Positions 1 through 12,600 of a DNA stretch of 64,000 nucleotides are shown in pieces. Within the stretch, counting starts at the first letter, position 1, and every line of letters starts with the position of its first letter. This stretch comes from Garcia nutans (Eukaryota > Streptophyta > Magnoliopsida > Malpighiales > Euphorbiaceae), in assembly GCA_947685225.1 (NCBI GenBank), contig CANTUV010000072.1, positions 496,001 to 560,000 on the forward strand, read 5' to 3'. The notes beneath the pieces were generated by a model that had not been told where the DNA came from, searched no databases, and worked only from the letters and a program-made list of their open reading frames with translations. A program made the position numbers and the translations under genes.

Positions 1-701
1 GCTTGATTTTTTACCTATAGTCTTCTTATCTTTGGTAGGTTGCTTGCCTTTCGGTCTTGCTACAAAGACTTCCTCAGTGGTCTCCTCCTTCCTTATAGCA
101 CGCCTTTGCTCAAGAGCTTGCAAGGTATCAATAAGCTCTAGTAAGGTGATGGTGCCCAAGTCTCTAGAGTTTTCTAAAGAAGAGATTTTTGGCTCAAGTC
201 TCTCAAGTAGACTCACCAACACCTTTTCAATAATTCATTTTTTAAGCAACTCTTCCAATAATTTGATCTTATTTACAATGGTCATGATGTTATCAGAATA
301 TTCTTTACTAGTTTCTGAGTCCTTCATCTTTAGAACTTCAAATTCTCTTTTCAAATTCAAGATCTGCATGCCTATTATTTTTTCACTACCTTGAAAATCA
401 GCTTTTAAAAGATCCCATGCGTCTTTGGCAATATCACATGCCATAATTCTTAAGAAAATATGATCTGAAACAGCAAATTGTATGCGGGTGAGAGCTTTGA
501 ATCTTTTGGCACACTCCTTACTATGTTACTCGATTTGAGCTACTGTGGGGTTTGCTCTAAGTAGAGGTGGTTCTCTTCCTATCACAACCACATTCCAAAG
601 ATCAGAAGCTTTCAAATATGTTTTACTTTTGAAGGACCAGAGGTGATAGTTTTCACATTTGAAAGTCAGGGTGGAACTGCTTTGAAGTTATTAGCAGCCA
701 T
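1..701 (-). pseudogene. Ty1/copia gag fragment (DUF4219/UBN2 type), truncated by window edge
   Basis: This is the N-terminal half of a copia-type Gag, the capsid protein of a Ty1/copia retrotransposon. The start codon is at 699-701 on the minus strand, about 65 bases inside the primer binding site, and begins MAANNFKAVPP. A stretch with NYHLWSFKSKTYL follows, and then the UBN2-like helical part (ACDIAKDAWDLLKADFQGSE, then NLKREFEVLKMKDSETSKEY). The reading frame holds an in-frame TAA near 525 and another stop near 236, after which the same frame continues with the usual Gag region containing ALEQRRAIR. The zinc knuckle and pol would lie left of position 1. The family call rests on the motif order plus the adjacent tRNA-iMet primer site and LTR. 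I see a defective copy; stop codons and truncation make translation of a full Gag impossible from this part. Confidence 0.85.
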
Positions 702-766
702 GGTTTTAGTTCTTAGATAACTCACGTGTTTTCTGTCTTGTTTAGGTCCTCAAAGATCAAAGAGGA

Positions 767-778
767 GCTCTAATACCA
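767..778 (-). other. Primer binding site (tRNA-iMet) of the copia element
   Basis: Read on the minus strand this is TGGTATTAGAGC, one base different from TGGTATCAGAGC, the usual complement of the 3' end of plant initiator methionine tRNA. It abuts the LTR that begins at 779 in plus coordinates and precedes the gag start by about 65 bases, which is the expected order for the 5' end of a copia element. Confidence 0.85.
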
Positions 779-1086
779 TGTTATGATTTAAAAGAAATGA
801 GAGAGTGAAAAAAATAGAGCATGAAATTCTTATCATATTTCACTATATAATCTGATACAAAAGGAGAAATTTTAGGCTAAACTTTAGGCCATATTCACTT
901 TTCAACTAATTTGATTCATATCAGACTCCTTACTTTAAGGATTACCATACAAATCAAAATTCTACCTAATCTGTCAACATAATAGCATGTCCCTAACACT
1001 AAAGGAACTAGCTTACAAAACAATTTAATTAAACGTTAATCAAGTTTCCAATGACAATCTCAATCTTAACACAGGTTACTCTAACA
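779..1086 (-). repeat. 5' LTR of the minus-strand copia element
   Basis: About 308 bp, bounded by TGTTA at 779 and TAACA at 1082-1086, the short inverted ends typical of copia LTRs. It lies directly outside the primer binding site. The outer boundary at 1086 is the less certain one, because TAACA also occurs near 992 and 1066 and the other LTR is outside the window, so no target-site duplication can be checked. Confidence 0.6.
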
Positions 1087-1733
1087 CAGTTTCTTCTGGT
1101 TTTTCTTCCTTAAATGAATGAAGAACAAGTTCAAACTTTGTTTAATTTCTATCCACTATATTATAATAGGTTTGATAGTGATAAGTTCCAAAAAAAGAAT
1201 TGATTTTACTAACCAAAATGTCCAAATTTCATTTACCTTCTTATTCCTCTTCTAGCTCAATTTTTTTAAGTGTTGTTTTTCTTGCTTTATCACAAAGCCA
1301 ACTTCAGTAATATAGCAAGGTTTGTTTGTTAAGGAGAAAGGTAGAAGGTTTTTTTCTACTTCTTTTACTAATCAATGTATGTGAATGATGAAGAATGTAA
1401 TAACTTCTTCATTTTGTTTTCTTACTCATAAGATAATTGTTGGCTTCTTATCCTTTCAATTGTCATCACATAACAAGTGTTAATACTATATTATTTAAAA
1501 CAATCAAATTTCAATTTTTATTCTCCACTATCACCAAACACAAGCAATTCCTACATGCGGTAGTGAAGCAAAACCCAACTACTTGTCAATCTCTATTTGT
1601 GTAATCATTTTGTTTTTTATACATATTCAACTTTTTTAATTGTTCTCAAACTTTCAAAAATGATATTTTCTACGATCTCTATATTTTTTCAATTTGTCTA
1701 TAAAAGTTTCCACAAATTTTGTAAGTATAGTAA
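1087..1733. other. AT-rich spacer, no gene seen
   Basis: Between the copia LTR and the solo LTR at 1734 I see only AT-rich sequence with no ORF that has a recognisable motif. It may be host intergenic DNA or an older repeat that has decayed. Confidence 0.5.
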
Positions 1734-3596
1734 TGTAATATCCCTGTCTTTAGCATGTGACCTGTGTGGTATTGGTTAGGTAAACAAAGGGAATCTTAAG
1801 GTCAAAAATTGAATAAAATTTTAATTGAGAGACCTTGAAGTTTTGATTCTTGAAATTGATAAAGAATGAGTTAAATAACTTTAATTAAATGAATTATGTT
1901 AGTGAAGGAAATTATATGAATACTACATATGTAATTGGAGTTAAAAATATTGATTAGAAGAATAGGAAATTTGATGAGAACAATTGAGACTCTGAAAGCT
2001 AGATGAGGACTTGATTAAAAGAAGGTTGATGAGTTCTAGATAAACTTGTAATAAGCAAGAGTGATTGAAAGAAACAAGGGAGAGTTGAGGTATAAAGTAG
2101 AAATATATAACATTTGGAAGATTACATGAGAAATTGTCTCCAACCAACAGGGATGTGCCACATAAAACAAATCTATTTTTGAGAAGAAGCCATCTAGTTA
2201 GCCACTAAGCCTAAAATGGAGAAAAGTAATTAGAAATTTTGAAGTTGTTGTGCCATTTCTACCGAATTAGCAACAAAAAGGGCTCTTTATCTTGTCTCTT
2301 TTCTTCTTCTTTAACTACTATGGTTGATGTTTAATTAGAATAAGAAATTGAAAGTTCTACATGAGATTGAAGGTTTGAAGATGAGGAGTATATTTTAGCA
2401 TGTCAATAAAGTAAGTAGGGTTCTATTTTCTTATTCTCTTTTTATTATATTCTTTTGAATCTTGAAATAAAATGGGAATTTGATGTGTAAAGGTGAACCT
2501 TAGTACTTGAAACATGATAATTTTAATATACATTTGAAGAAAGAAATGAAATTTGGTGTGAAATTAATTTAAGTATGAGATTAAAGAAGATTGATTGATG
2601 AAAGATTGGGAATTTGGGTAATTGAATCAAATAAATATGAAGATAGAATAATTTAAATGATTGTACATGTGGAACCAAGCTTAACGATGTTATTGAATGT
2701 TTAAGGATAAGAGAAGTTAACGAACTTATAGTATTCTTTTGAAATTTGGGAGAAGGCATAATATATCCTGTGAACCTCAATTTCCTAACCATGATTTAGA
2801 ATAGTGATCGTGATATAAAATAGTGGTCGCGACTCTAGTCGTAATTCTTACTAGATCTTGAATTGTTTAAGTTTAAGTAATTTAGCAACTGCTATTCTGG
2901 CTACGGTTTTTACTGGATCTTGAATTATTTAGGTTTAATTAATATAATCAGCATGATTGAGCTAAAGGAGACCATGAAATTTTTCATTTTAAGATTAAGT
3001 AGAATCAGTAATTTCCTATTTGCTTAGTATGGATTAGGTTTATGTATATGTGAAATTTTATATAGGATATAAATAATTTAAGATATCTAAGGCAAAGAAG
3101 AATCCTAAAAGAGCTAAGCTGAGTATAATGTTGTGACGCCTAGAGCTAAGATGAAAATAATAAATGAAATGCACATGTAAAACTAAGCTTAAAGACACTA
3201 TAAAGGTTGAGAAGTACAAGAAGTTAAAGAACTTATGACAAGAAACTTGAAAATGTAAGAAAACACAAAGTATCCTATAAAATATCCTAGTGTACCAACC
3301 GGAACAATGGGCGTGAAACCTACTGTACCCAAAAATGTTACCTCCTATTCAGTATCCCAACCGAGATCCTAATAGTTAAACATATTGTGTCTCAAAAATG
3401 TGTTTTCACGCCATATAGCTTCCCGTAACACCCACCGTGGTCTTTTTTGTGACTTTGGGATACCTTCTAATTAAGTTAATCTGAGCACTATAAGCATTTG
3501 TCGATTGAAAAACTTTGTCACGAGCAATATCTTGACCAAGCCAGAGATCATGATCTCTACTGTGACTTCAAATTTGTGTAAGCAATTTAAATAGTG

Positions 3597-5325
3597 GGTG
3601 GGAAAAAATATACCGTAGGAAAAATGAGAATTAGTGATGGATTTTAATTCTCAAAAATCTCTCACTAATAGTCATTAGCGACGAAATAGCATTTGTAGCT
3701 ACCCATGTTGTCGCTGAAAAATTAGCGACAGAATTTTGAGGCCGTTGGTATTTAACAATGAATTTTTTTCGTTGCTAATTATATATTTCGTCGCTATTTT
3801 TTCTCATCGCCTTTAATGAAGACGAATTTAACGACGGAATATCCGTCGCTAATCTCTCGTTAAATTATTAGTTTTTTAAAAAGATAAATTATTTATTTCT
3901 AAAATAATTTATTCCTAAAAATTATTTATTCTATTAAATAATTTATTCCAAAAAATATTTATTTTAATAAATAATTTATTTATGTAAAAATTAAATTATT
4001 TACCAGATAATTTCTAAAAAATTATTTCTCTAATAACTTAATTATTTTGTAAAAAATAATTTTTTAACTAATTTCTCTAAAAAATAATTTATTCTAAAAA
4101 TAATTTATTTAATAAAATAATTATTTAACCAAATAATTTATTTATTCTAAAAATTATTATTCTAACAAATAATATATTTATTCTAAAAATAAATTATTCC
4201 ACTAAATAATTCCTAACAAAATATTTATTCTAACATTTTTTTAAAACATAAATCATCCTATCAAATAATTTCAAGAAATTTCTAAAATAAAATTATTTAT
4301 TTAATCTAAAAATAAATTATTAATTTAAATAATTTCTAAAAATTATTCTATACCCAATAATTTCTAAAAATTCTTTTTCTAAATATTATTTATTCAATAA
4401 AATATAATATTTATTTTAAAAATTATTACTATCGACAAAAATATGAATAAATAAATAGGTTAAAAAAATACATACTTTTAATCGATGGCGCATGACCGAT
4501 GAGATTTTCAACTGATGGCAAGAGAAGAAAGGAAAAAGAGAAGGAAGAGGATGAAGAAAAAGAAAAGAAGAGAGAGAGGAGAAAGAAAAAGGAGAAAAGA
4601 AGAAAGAATGAAAAAAGAAAAAGAAGAAAGAAAGAAGATGGAAAAAGAGAGAAAGAAAGAAGAAAGAGACGAAAGAAAAAAAGTATGGAAGAATAAATAT
4701 TAAGGTTTTAGCAATAAAATTAGAATTTCATCACTAAAAAGCCGCGCCTTGTTTAAAAAAATCATTATTAGCGACGGAACTAAAAGCTAACATAAAAATC
4801 CTTCCCGCATTTTAAAATATTTAAAATTAGCGACGAAATTAATTAACGACAGAAATAAGTTTTGTCGCTAAAAGTCCCTATAAAAATTTTGCCATATTTT
4901 TAAAATACTTAATATGAGCGACGGATAATAACTGTCGCTATTTTTTAATAAAAAAAGTAAATATTTTAATATTTAGCAATGGATTTTGTCCATTGCTGAT
5001 CATTTTAATATCTTAAAATTTAATAATTTTAATTATTAGTGACAGTTATTTTCCATCACTAATTTTTAGCAACGAATATATATTACCGTCGCTAAATTCT
5101 TGACGCCAACATTTGACGTTAGATTTTACTATGGAATTAGCAGCGGATTTTTTTAGTTCCTCGCTAAACTCAAGGTCCCAATTGTTGGCACTAGTTTTAG
5201 CAACGAATTTAGCTACTGATTTATTATATAGCTGAATTCGTCACTAATCCGTTGCGAATAATTTTCCATCGCAAATTTGTCGCTATTTAACGACTAATGT
5301 TTATTCGTCACCAATAATTAATGAT
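3597..5325. mobile_element. Non-autonomous DNA transposon with GCGACGG subterminal repeats (CACTA/En-Spm-like)
   Basis: Copies of a motif close to TTAGCGACGGAA and its reverse complement (CCGTCGCTAA) occur many times in the two flanks, for example near 3676, 3722, 3788, 3832, 3848, 4768, 4829, 4917, 5089 and 5276. Several are arranged head to head. Between them are an AT-rich core (about 3870-4440) built from repeats of AAATAATTTATTC and a purine-rich stretch (4515-4700). Dense short repeats of this sort in both subterminal regions are a hallmark of plant CACTA elements, where they bind transposase. I do not see a clean CACTA terminus: the left edge near 3612 reads CCGTAGGAAAAATGAG, and the right edge is not recognised. 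No transposase gene is present. The boundaries are approximate. Confidence 0.5.
4499..4703. repeat. Purine-rich low-complexity tract
   Basis: About 200 bp of nearly pure A and G (GAAGAAAGAAAAAG and variants) on the plus strand. Two overlapping frames stay open only because stop codons need a T. It is part of the core of the GCGACGG-repeat transposon and not a gene. Confidence 0.8.
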
Positions 5326-5538
5326 TACATATTATATGCATAAAATGTAAGTTGTGGATGGCTTAAGGACCCATTAAGGTGGAGAAATATACTTAAACAG
5401 AGCTTGAAGTATTTAAGGTGAGATATAGTAATCTCTTCTCTTGAATGTATGAGTTGTTTCTGAATCTGTATTGCTTATTTGTGATAAGTCATTATGCCAT
5501 GATTGGATCTTTATCTCAATGACCGCACAGTGATAAAT

Positions 5539-5699
5539 GTGTATATATGCATACATTGACCCTTGTGATTTATGAGATATGAGATTGAGCAATGGTTGAG
5601 TAGCGATGTGTTATGTGTGTGTATATATATATATATTGATCTTTGCGATTTATGAGAACTATGATTGAGCAATGGATAAGTAGTAGTGATGTGTTATGT
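5539..5699. repeat. Tandem duplication, period about 80 bp
   Basis: Two adjacent, diverged copies. Each begins with GTGTATATAT, continues with a GATTTATGAGA stretch and GATTGAGCAATGG, and ends GATGTGTTATG. It lies inside the solo LTR 1734-13510. Confidence 0.75.
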
Positions 5700-5802
5700 T
5701 CTCTAATATTTTTTTAGTAATGTGAGACATGTGATTGATCCCAACCTTAGTCGGGAATAAATCATTAGACTACATGCACATAAAGTAAATTATATGTTTT
5801 TG

Positions 5803-6003
5803 TATGGGCCTAAATGCTATATGATGAGAGTCACCCTCTAGAGCCAATTAGGCTAAGTGCAACATTGTGGGAGCCACTTCTAGAAACCCAAAAAGTCTAA
5901 ACTCTATGTACCTACTGTTAATATCTATTTATTAAATATTTTATACAAGCTTAAGTGCTACACGGTGGGAGTCACCTCTAGAGCCAATTAGGCTAAGTGC
6001 TAC
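5803..6003. repeat. Tandem duplication, period about 145 bp
   Basis: CTAGAGCCAATTAGGCTAAG occurs twice, each time preceded by a GAGAGTCACC or GGGAGTCACC block. A third partial copy (GGGGTCACCTCTAGAAACTC) lies at about 12864, on the far side of the inserted LTR element. The array was therefore continuous before that insertion. Confidence 0.8.
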
Positions 6004-8038
6004 TGTAACACCCTTATACCCTATATACGTACAATACATATTTTCAGCATATGTAAAATACGCATATACGGTATAAAAATGTCACAAACCGATTTAATAA
6101 AAAAATTTACATTTCTATTTTAAGATTTCAAATAATAATATATAAAATAAATAGTATATAAATATTCTTTGCTTGTTATAGGAATCTAAAATAAATATTT
6201 TATATGAAAATCTCTGGGAAAAATTCGCCAGAGTTTTGTTTGTAATTTAAACGTTTCCAAAATTCAACAAAACACAACCTGCATAAAACAAACACTCCAA
6301 ATAAAATCAATTCACCAATTCACCAATACTTCTCAATTTCTCCATATTTTCTCAAAATACTTATATATAGGTATATATATCAACATTATATATAAAATAC
6401 CATCTTAAACAAAATTATTCAAATCATTCTTTACAATTTACAATATATGCTTCAAAAACATATCATAACATACATAATATCAAAAATGTACATGCTGGCA
6501 ACTGGCTCTGATCTTGATGTATCCAAAACAACTCTTCAAGCTCAATAAATATAAACCTAGACCTGACCAGGTCTAGTAAAACTCTCCGGCTCTACCAAAA
6601 CGTCCATGACACCTGTCGACAAATTACAATCGCTCGAAGCCGAAGCCTAGTGGTACAAACTTTGATAATAATATGCCAATACACAATGCATATAGAGGTC
6701 ACATCATTTCACTTTATTATATTTTTCAAATATTTCATACTCACAACTCATAACATTATATTGCTCAATTGTATCACAATTCATAATTCAAATTAAAGCA
6801 AAGACAAGACACCATGTGTCTAGCCCGTAGGCAATATATATATCCATGGATAATGTAACAGCTCCAGTCTCTTGGACCTCAACCCGGCTAGACCCTTAGG
6901 CCCCAGTATCTTTGTCCTCAACCCGGCTAGACTGCTACAGTTTTTGAGGCTTACGACCCAGTCTTTTCACCCCAAAAACATCATATTTATCATTTATCAG
7001 CTGGGCTCGACTTACGACTCGGTCTTTTCACCTGCCCAGCAATTCATAGGCATGCCGCCAAACCCAGAAATCTGAAAATTGAATAACATACTAGGCACAT
7101 AATTAATTCATTTATCTCATTATCAAATACTTTCACAATTCATTTCTCATTTTATTTCTCATAATCAAACTAGGCTCATTGCCTTATTTTCACATTTTTT
7201 TTTCTCATTTTTCTCATTTTTCACATCTTTCTCATTTTTATCACTTTTCCATTTTTTTCTCATTTTTATCAATATCAATTAATTTCATTATTCCACATAT
7301 CTCATTTTTGCATTCACATCACATTATCCAATTACTTTGGGTATTTTCACATAATATGCATATTTCACACTTTACTCAATTTAGCCATTATCAATGGCTT
7401 TTCACAATGCATTTAACACATATATGACATTACAAATGTCATAACACATTATTCATACTCAATCAATGAACCAAGTAGCTTAACATATTTTTCAATCAAA
7501 ATGTGTTAAGTCCAAATGTCATGCAAATATAAACATTATACTCAGTTTGTACATACATCTACTAGCAACCTAAAGCAAGCTTAATACAACCTCCAATCCT
7601 ATCCTTCCAACTTGCCCTTCACCACTTGGATGAAGCAAATCAACCTCCCTCAATGCCTATACCAAATGTGATCATACATAATCATTTAATATCATATTCT
7701 AAGGTATTCTCAACATCAAACCATAATTAAACATCACTCTAAACCAAATCCCAAAATTAAGCTTCACCTCACTTTAACTTTGAAAAACCATATCAAGCTA
7801 TTTAAATTAGTGTTTTAAGTTTATTAATATCATTAAAAACATATTTTAATACATTTAAATCATTTATATTATAACAATACACTCTTATACACAAAATCTC
7901 AAAAAATGGCATAACCTTCCCCCATTGAAGGATTTCCATTCCAACACAATCCATTACTCATTTCAAGCTTATATTCATCACTTTTAACACTAAACAACAT
8001 GCTTAAACAAATAAAATCACACAATTCAACCACTTTGG
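6004..8038 (-). repeat. 3' LTR of the non-coding element, lacking about 1.1 kb
   Basis: Aligns with the other LTR from TGTAACACCC to CACTTTGGAA at about 8038 and then stops matching, so the part equivalent to about 11745-12854 (the U3 start) is absent. It also lacks about 62 bp around 6799 that the other copy has at about 10450-10511. Scattered substitutions separate the two LTRs. It keeps the CTTAACATATTTT stem-loop (7479-7510) and a degraded twin hairpin (6611-6660). Confidence 0.8.
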
Positions 8039-9606
8039 AATATAAGTTTAGTTAGTTTAGTTAGTACTTTTATGTAACATTACTCATTCTAAATTACTCC
8101 CATGCTTATTAAACATTAAACTATCAATATCTAAACAATCCTCATCGAAATTCCCTTACAACTCTAAATTTCCAATTTACTATTTTACATAAACTTCATT
8201 CTATTAATCTCACTTTCAAGAGCTAACTTTATAAACATTATTTTTATATTAATATAACATCAAAACACATCACTTTCACAATTATGGAAACCTATTTCAA
8301 AAATTCAAATTTCATATAATGCAACCAACAACATGAACCTCACCAAATCTCACCCATATCACATTCTCAATCTTAAGATCATAACATTTACTTTTAAACA
8401 ACACTAATTCATTTCCTTACACTAATTAACATTATCCATTTAGATACTTTAATTTTACACGTTCAACCCTAAATTATGCATCATTGTTCCATAATAAATA
8501 ATTCGCTATCATATATGATTTCACTATTTGATTTTAATTATGAACTCTTTGTTGAAAATTATTAAAAACTCCATATTCCTTCTATACTTATACCCATATG
8601 CATATAAATTTTTATAATTTTCTTCATTCATTTGTCTCATAAAATTAATTTATTACTTACTTCCACAAAACTGCATGACTTTCCTCAGTTTCATGTCAAT
8701 CTCACTTTTAATTTTTATATTCCTTACCAATTCTTCATAAAAGATTGTAAACTTTTATCCATGTACACTTGACACATATATGGACTTATATTTAAAGTTT
8801 TAGATTTTTCCAAGTTGATTTAATATATTTAAAAATTAAATCTTCCAAAATCAGAGAATCTGTCTCTTTAATAATTTCTCTAGTAGCACCCGGTTGTCTA
8901 TTTTTTTAGGTATCAAACCTTAATAAAAATTCATGAAATTTTAACCATATGTTACATGAATACATATGATATTGTGTGTAAATATTTAGATTTTTCTGGG
9001 TTGGTTTACCATAGTTTTTAGATTTTTTTTTCAATTTCTACAGATTCTGAGTTGCTGAAATTTCTCCAACAATCCGTGTTCTTATATTTTTCTTAATTAG
9101 AGATCCATCTTTAAAATTTATAAAATTTTATACATTTGGATTCTAACATATAGAAAAACTTTTTATTAAATGTTCAAACTCATCCAACATTTCTAGATTT
9201 GTCCAACAATTCAGACAATATCACTTTGCAGTACATCTATAAAATTTTCTGTAACTATCATGCTCATTTCTCAAACTTTTTATTTTTATATCTTAAATTA
9301 TTTCCTAGATTGTTTTTCTAATTTCACTTATTCATCAATTGCATCAGCTATGAATTTTAAATTTCAAATAAAAGTTTCAAAAATTCTTAATCCATAATCT
9401 CTAGAATGACGTTTCCACTGCGCCACTCTGATCTATGCAACCCAGACACCATCTCAACTCATATCCATTATATCAAATGGACATTGCCACATCAGAGATC
9501 AGATAAATTGTCAGTGCCAATGCATGCATTACAATTGAAAAATTCATTTTTTTTATTCCAATTTTCTCTTTCTATCGTCCCACCTAGGTCGAGAACCTCA
9601 AACCTA
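8039..9606 (-). other. Internal non-coding region of the LARD-like element
   Basis: AT-rich sequence without coding motifs. The right part (about 9400-9606) is the leader next to the primer site. The left part begins at the abrupt end of LTR similarity. No polypurine tract is visible at 8039, in agreement with a deletion that removed it together with the start of the 3' LTR. Confidence 0.6.
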
Positions 9607-9619
9607 GGCTCTGATACCA
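9607..9619 (-). other. Primer binding site (tRNA-iMet) of the non-coding element
   Basis: Minus-strand TGGTATCAGAGCC, a perfect match to the complement of plant initiator tRNA-Met. Seven bases separate it from the LTR end at 9627, as in the Tekay-like element (34086-34092) and the element at 63959-63965. Confidence 0.9.
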
Positions 9620-9626
9620 AAATAAA

Positions 9627-12600
9627 TGTAACACCCTTATGCCCTATATACGTACAATACATATTTTCAGCATATGTAAAATACGCATATACGGTATAAA
9701 AATATCACAGACCGATTTAATAAAAAAATTTACATTTCTGTTTTAAGATTTCAAATACTAATATATAAAATAAATAGTATATAAATATTCTTTGCTTGTT
9801 ATAGGAATCCAAAATAAATATTTTATATGAAAATCTCTGGGAAAAATTCGCCAAAGTTTTGTTTGTAATTTAAACGTTTCCAAAATTCAACAAAACACAA
9901 CCTGCATAAAACAAACACTCCAAATAAAATCAATTCACCAATTCTTCTTAATTTCTCCATATTTTCTCAAAATACTAATATATAGGTGTGTATATATATA
10001 TATATATCAACATTATATATAAAATCCCATCTTAAACAAAATTATTCAAATCATTCTTTACAATTTACAATTTATGCTTCAAAAACATATCATAACATAC
10101 ATAATATCAAAAATGTACATGCTGGCAACTGGCTCTGATCTTGATGTACCCAAAACAACTCTTCAAGCTCAATAAATACAAACCTAGACCCGACCAGGTC
10201 TAGTAAAACTCTCTGGCTCTACCAAAACGTTCATGACACCTGCACGATGAATTACAATCGCGCTAAGCCGAAGCTTAGTGGTACAAACTTTGATAATAAT
10301 AAAAATGTAAAGTAATGCCAATACACAATGCATATAGAGGTCACATCATTTCACTTTATTATATTTTTCAAATATTTCATAATCACAACTTATAATATTA
10401 TATTGCTCAATTGTATCACAATTCATAATTCACATTAAAGCAAAGACAAGCATGGGACAAAAAAGGATCTAATATGCTATTCAAATTTCAGAGTTACTGC
10501 TTTGGTCCATAATGACACCATGTGTCTAGCCCGTAGCCAATATATATATCCATGGATAATGTAACAGCCCCAGTCTCTTGGACCTCAACCCGGCTAGACC
10601 CTTAGGCCCCAGTAACTTGGTCCTCAACCCGGCTAGACTGCTATGGTTTTTGAGGCTTACGATCCAGTCTTTTCACCCCAAAAACATCATATTTATCATT
10701 TATCAGCTGGGCTCGGCTTACGACCCGGTCTTTTCACCTGCCCAACAATTCATAGGCATGCCGCCAAACCTAGAACTCTGAAAGTTGAATAACATACTAG
10801 GCACACAATTAATTCATTTATCTCATTATCAAATACTTTCACAATTCATTTCTCATTTTATTTCTCATAATCAAACTAGGCACATTGTCTTATTTTCACT
10901 TTTTTTTTCTCAATTTTCTCATTTTTCACATCTTTCTCATTTTTCTCATTTTTCTTATTTTTTTTCCATTTTTATCAATATCAATTCATTTCATTATTCC
11001 ACATATCTCATTTTTGTATTCACAACACATTATCCAATTACTTTGGGTATTTTCACATAATATGCATATTTCACACTTTACACAATTTAGCCATTATCAA
11101 TGGCTTTTCACAATGCATTTAACACATATATGACATTACAAATGTCATAGCACATTATTCATACTCAATCAATGAACCAAGTAGCTTAACACATTTTTCA
11201 ACCAAAATGTGTTAAGTCCAAATGTCATGCAAATATAAACAATATACTCAAAGTTTGTACATACCTCTACTAGCAATCCAAAGCAAGCTTAATACAACCT
11301 CCAATCCTATCCTTCCAACTTGCCCTTCACCACTTGGATGAAGCAAATCAACCTCCCTCAATGCCTATACCAAATGTGATCAAACAAAATCATTTAATAT
11401 CATATTCTAAGGTATTATCAACATCAAACCATAATTAAACATCACTCTAAACCAAATCCCAAAATTAAGCTTCACCTCACTTTAACTTTGAAAAACCATA
11501 TCAAGCCATTTAAATTAGTGTTTTAAGTTTATTAATATCATTAAAAACATATTTTAATACATTTAAATCATTTACATTATAATAATACACTCTTATACAG
11601 AAAATCTCAAAAATGGCATAACCTTCCCCCATTGAAGGTTTTTTGTTCCAACACAATCCATTACTCATTTCAAGCTTATATTCATTACTTTTAACACTAA
11701 ACAACATGCTTAAACAAATAAAATCACACAATTCAACCACTTTGGAAAATCACTTTTCCAAAACCCTAAATCTCCACTTCCATTCTCAAACTCCAACCAA
11801 ACACAACCAAATCCAATATTTGACTTTAAAATACTTATTTATGTATCAAAACAACTCATTTGGAATCAATTTACATATTTAAAAACCATGATTTCAAAAC
11901 CCAAAAAATTACATAACCCTAAATTCTCTCTCTTCACCAATCTTACCCAAACTCAACCATTTCTTTAATCCAACCTTAAAATCATTAATAACCAATCAAA
12001 ACAACTTCATTCATATCCAATTAAGCAATTAAATCATGCTACTATAGAATTCCAAATATTACATAACACACTTTTCCATAGAATTTGAAAATTTGGTAAG
12101 AAAGCTTACCAATTGATGAAGAAACTTCTAAAACTCCACTTGAATCCTTAAAATCTCTTCAATTTTTGGAGAATGGAAGAAGCAAATCCCTCTTTTGAAG
12201 CCATGAAATTCGGCCTTGAAGGAAAGAAGAAGAAGAAGACTTTATTTTTTTTTATTTCTCTTTCCTTTCACCCTTTAATTTTAAACCATATATATATATA
12301 TATTAAAATAATTTAATAATTAATTAATTATTTATTTATTTAATAAATTAAAAGTCCTAAATTTCCTCTTCCATTAAAAAATAATTTTTTTTTGAATTAT
12401 TTTATTAATTTTAAATTTCTAAGATTTAATTACCAAAATACCCTTTTACTTTGACTTTTCTTTTAAAAAGTGTTGACTTTTATATGTTATGTATATTTTA
12501 CATATATATCACATATATTATCCACTTTTTCATTTAAAATCCCTTCATTTTTCATTTAAAATCATTAATTTAATTTATCCATTTAAATTATAATTTATTT

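Noticed and set aside
4499..4703. Two overlapping ORFs rich in Lys, Arg and Glu
   Set aside because: Purine-only low-complexity DNA stays open in two frames; no domain and no codon signal.
7179..7427. His/Phe/Ser-rich ORFs here and at 10785-11133 and 54232-54562
   Set aside because: They are translations of a TTTCTCATTTTTC (GAGAAAAATGA) tandem run in the LTR and lie in both orientations relative to the element.
9406..9699. 97-codon ORF across the primer site and LTR edge
   Set aside because: It runs antisense through the primer site into the LTR and has no motif.
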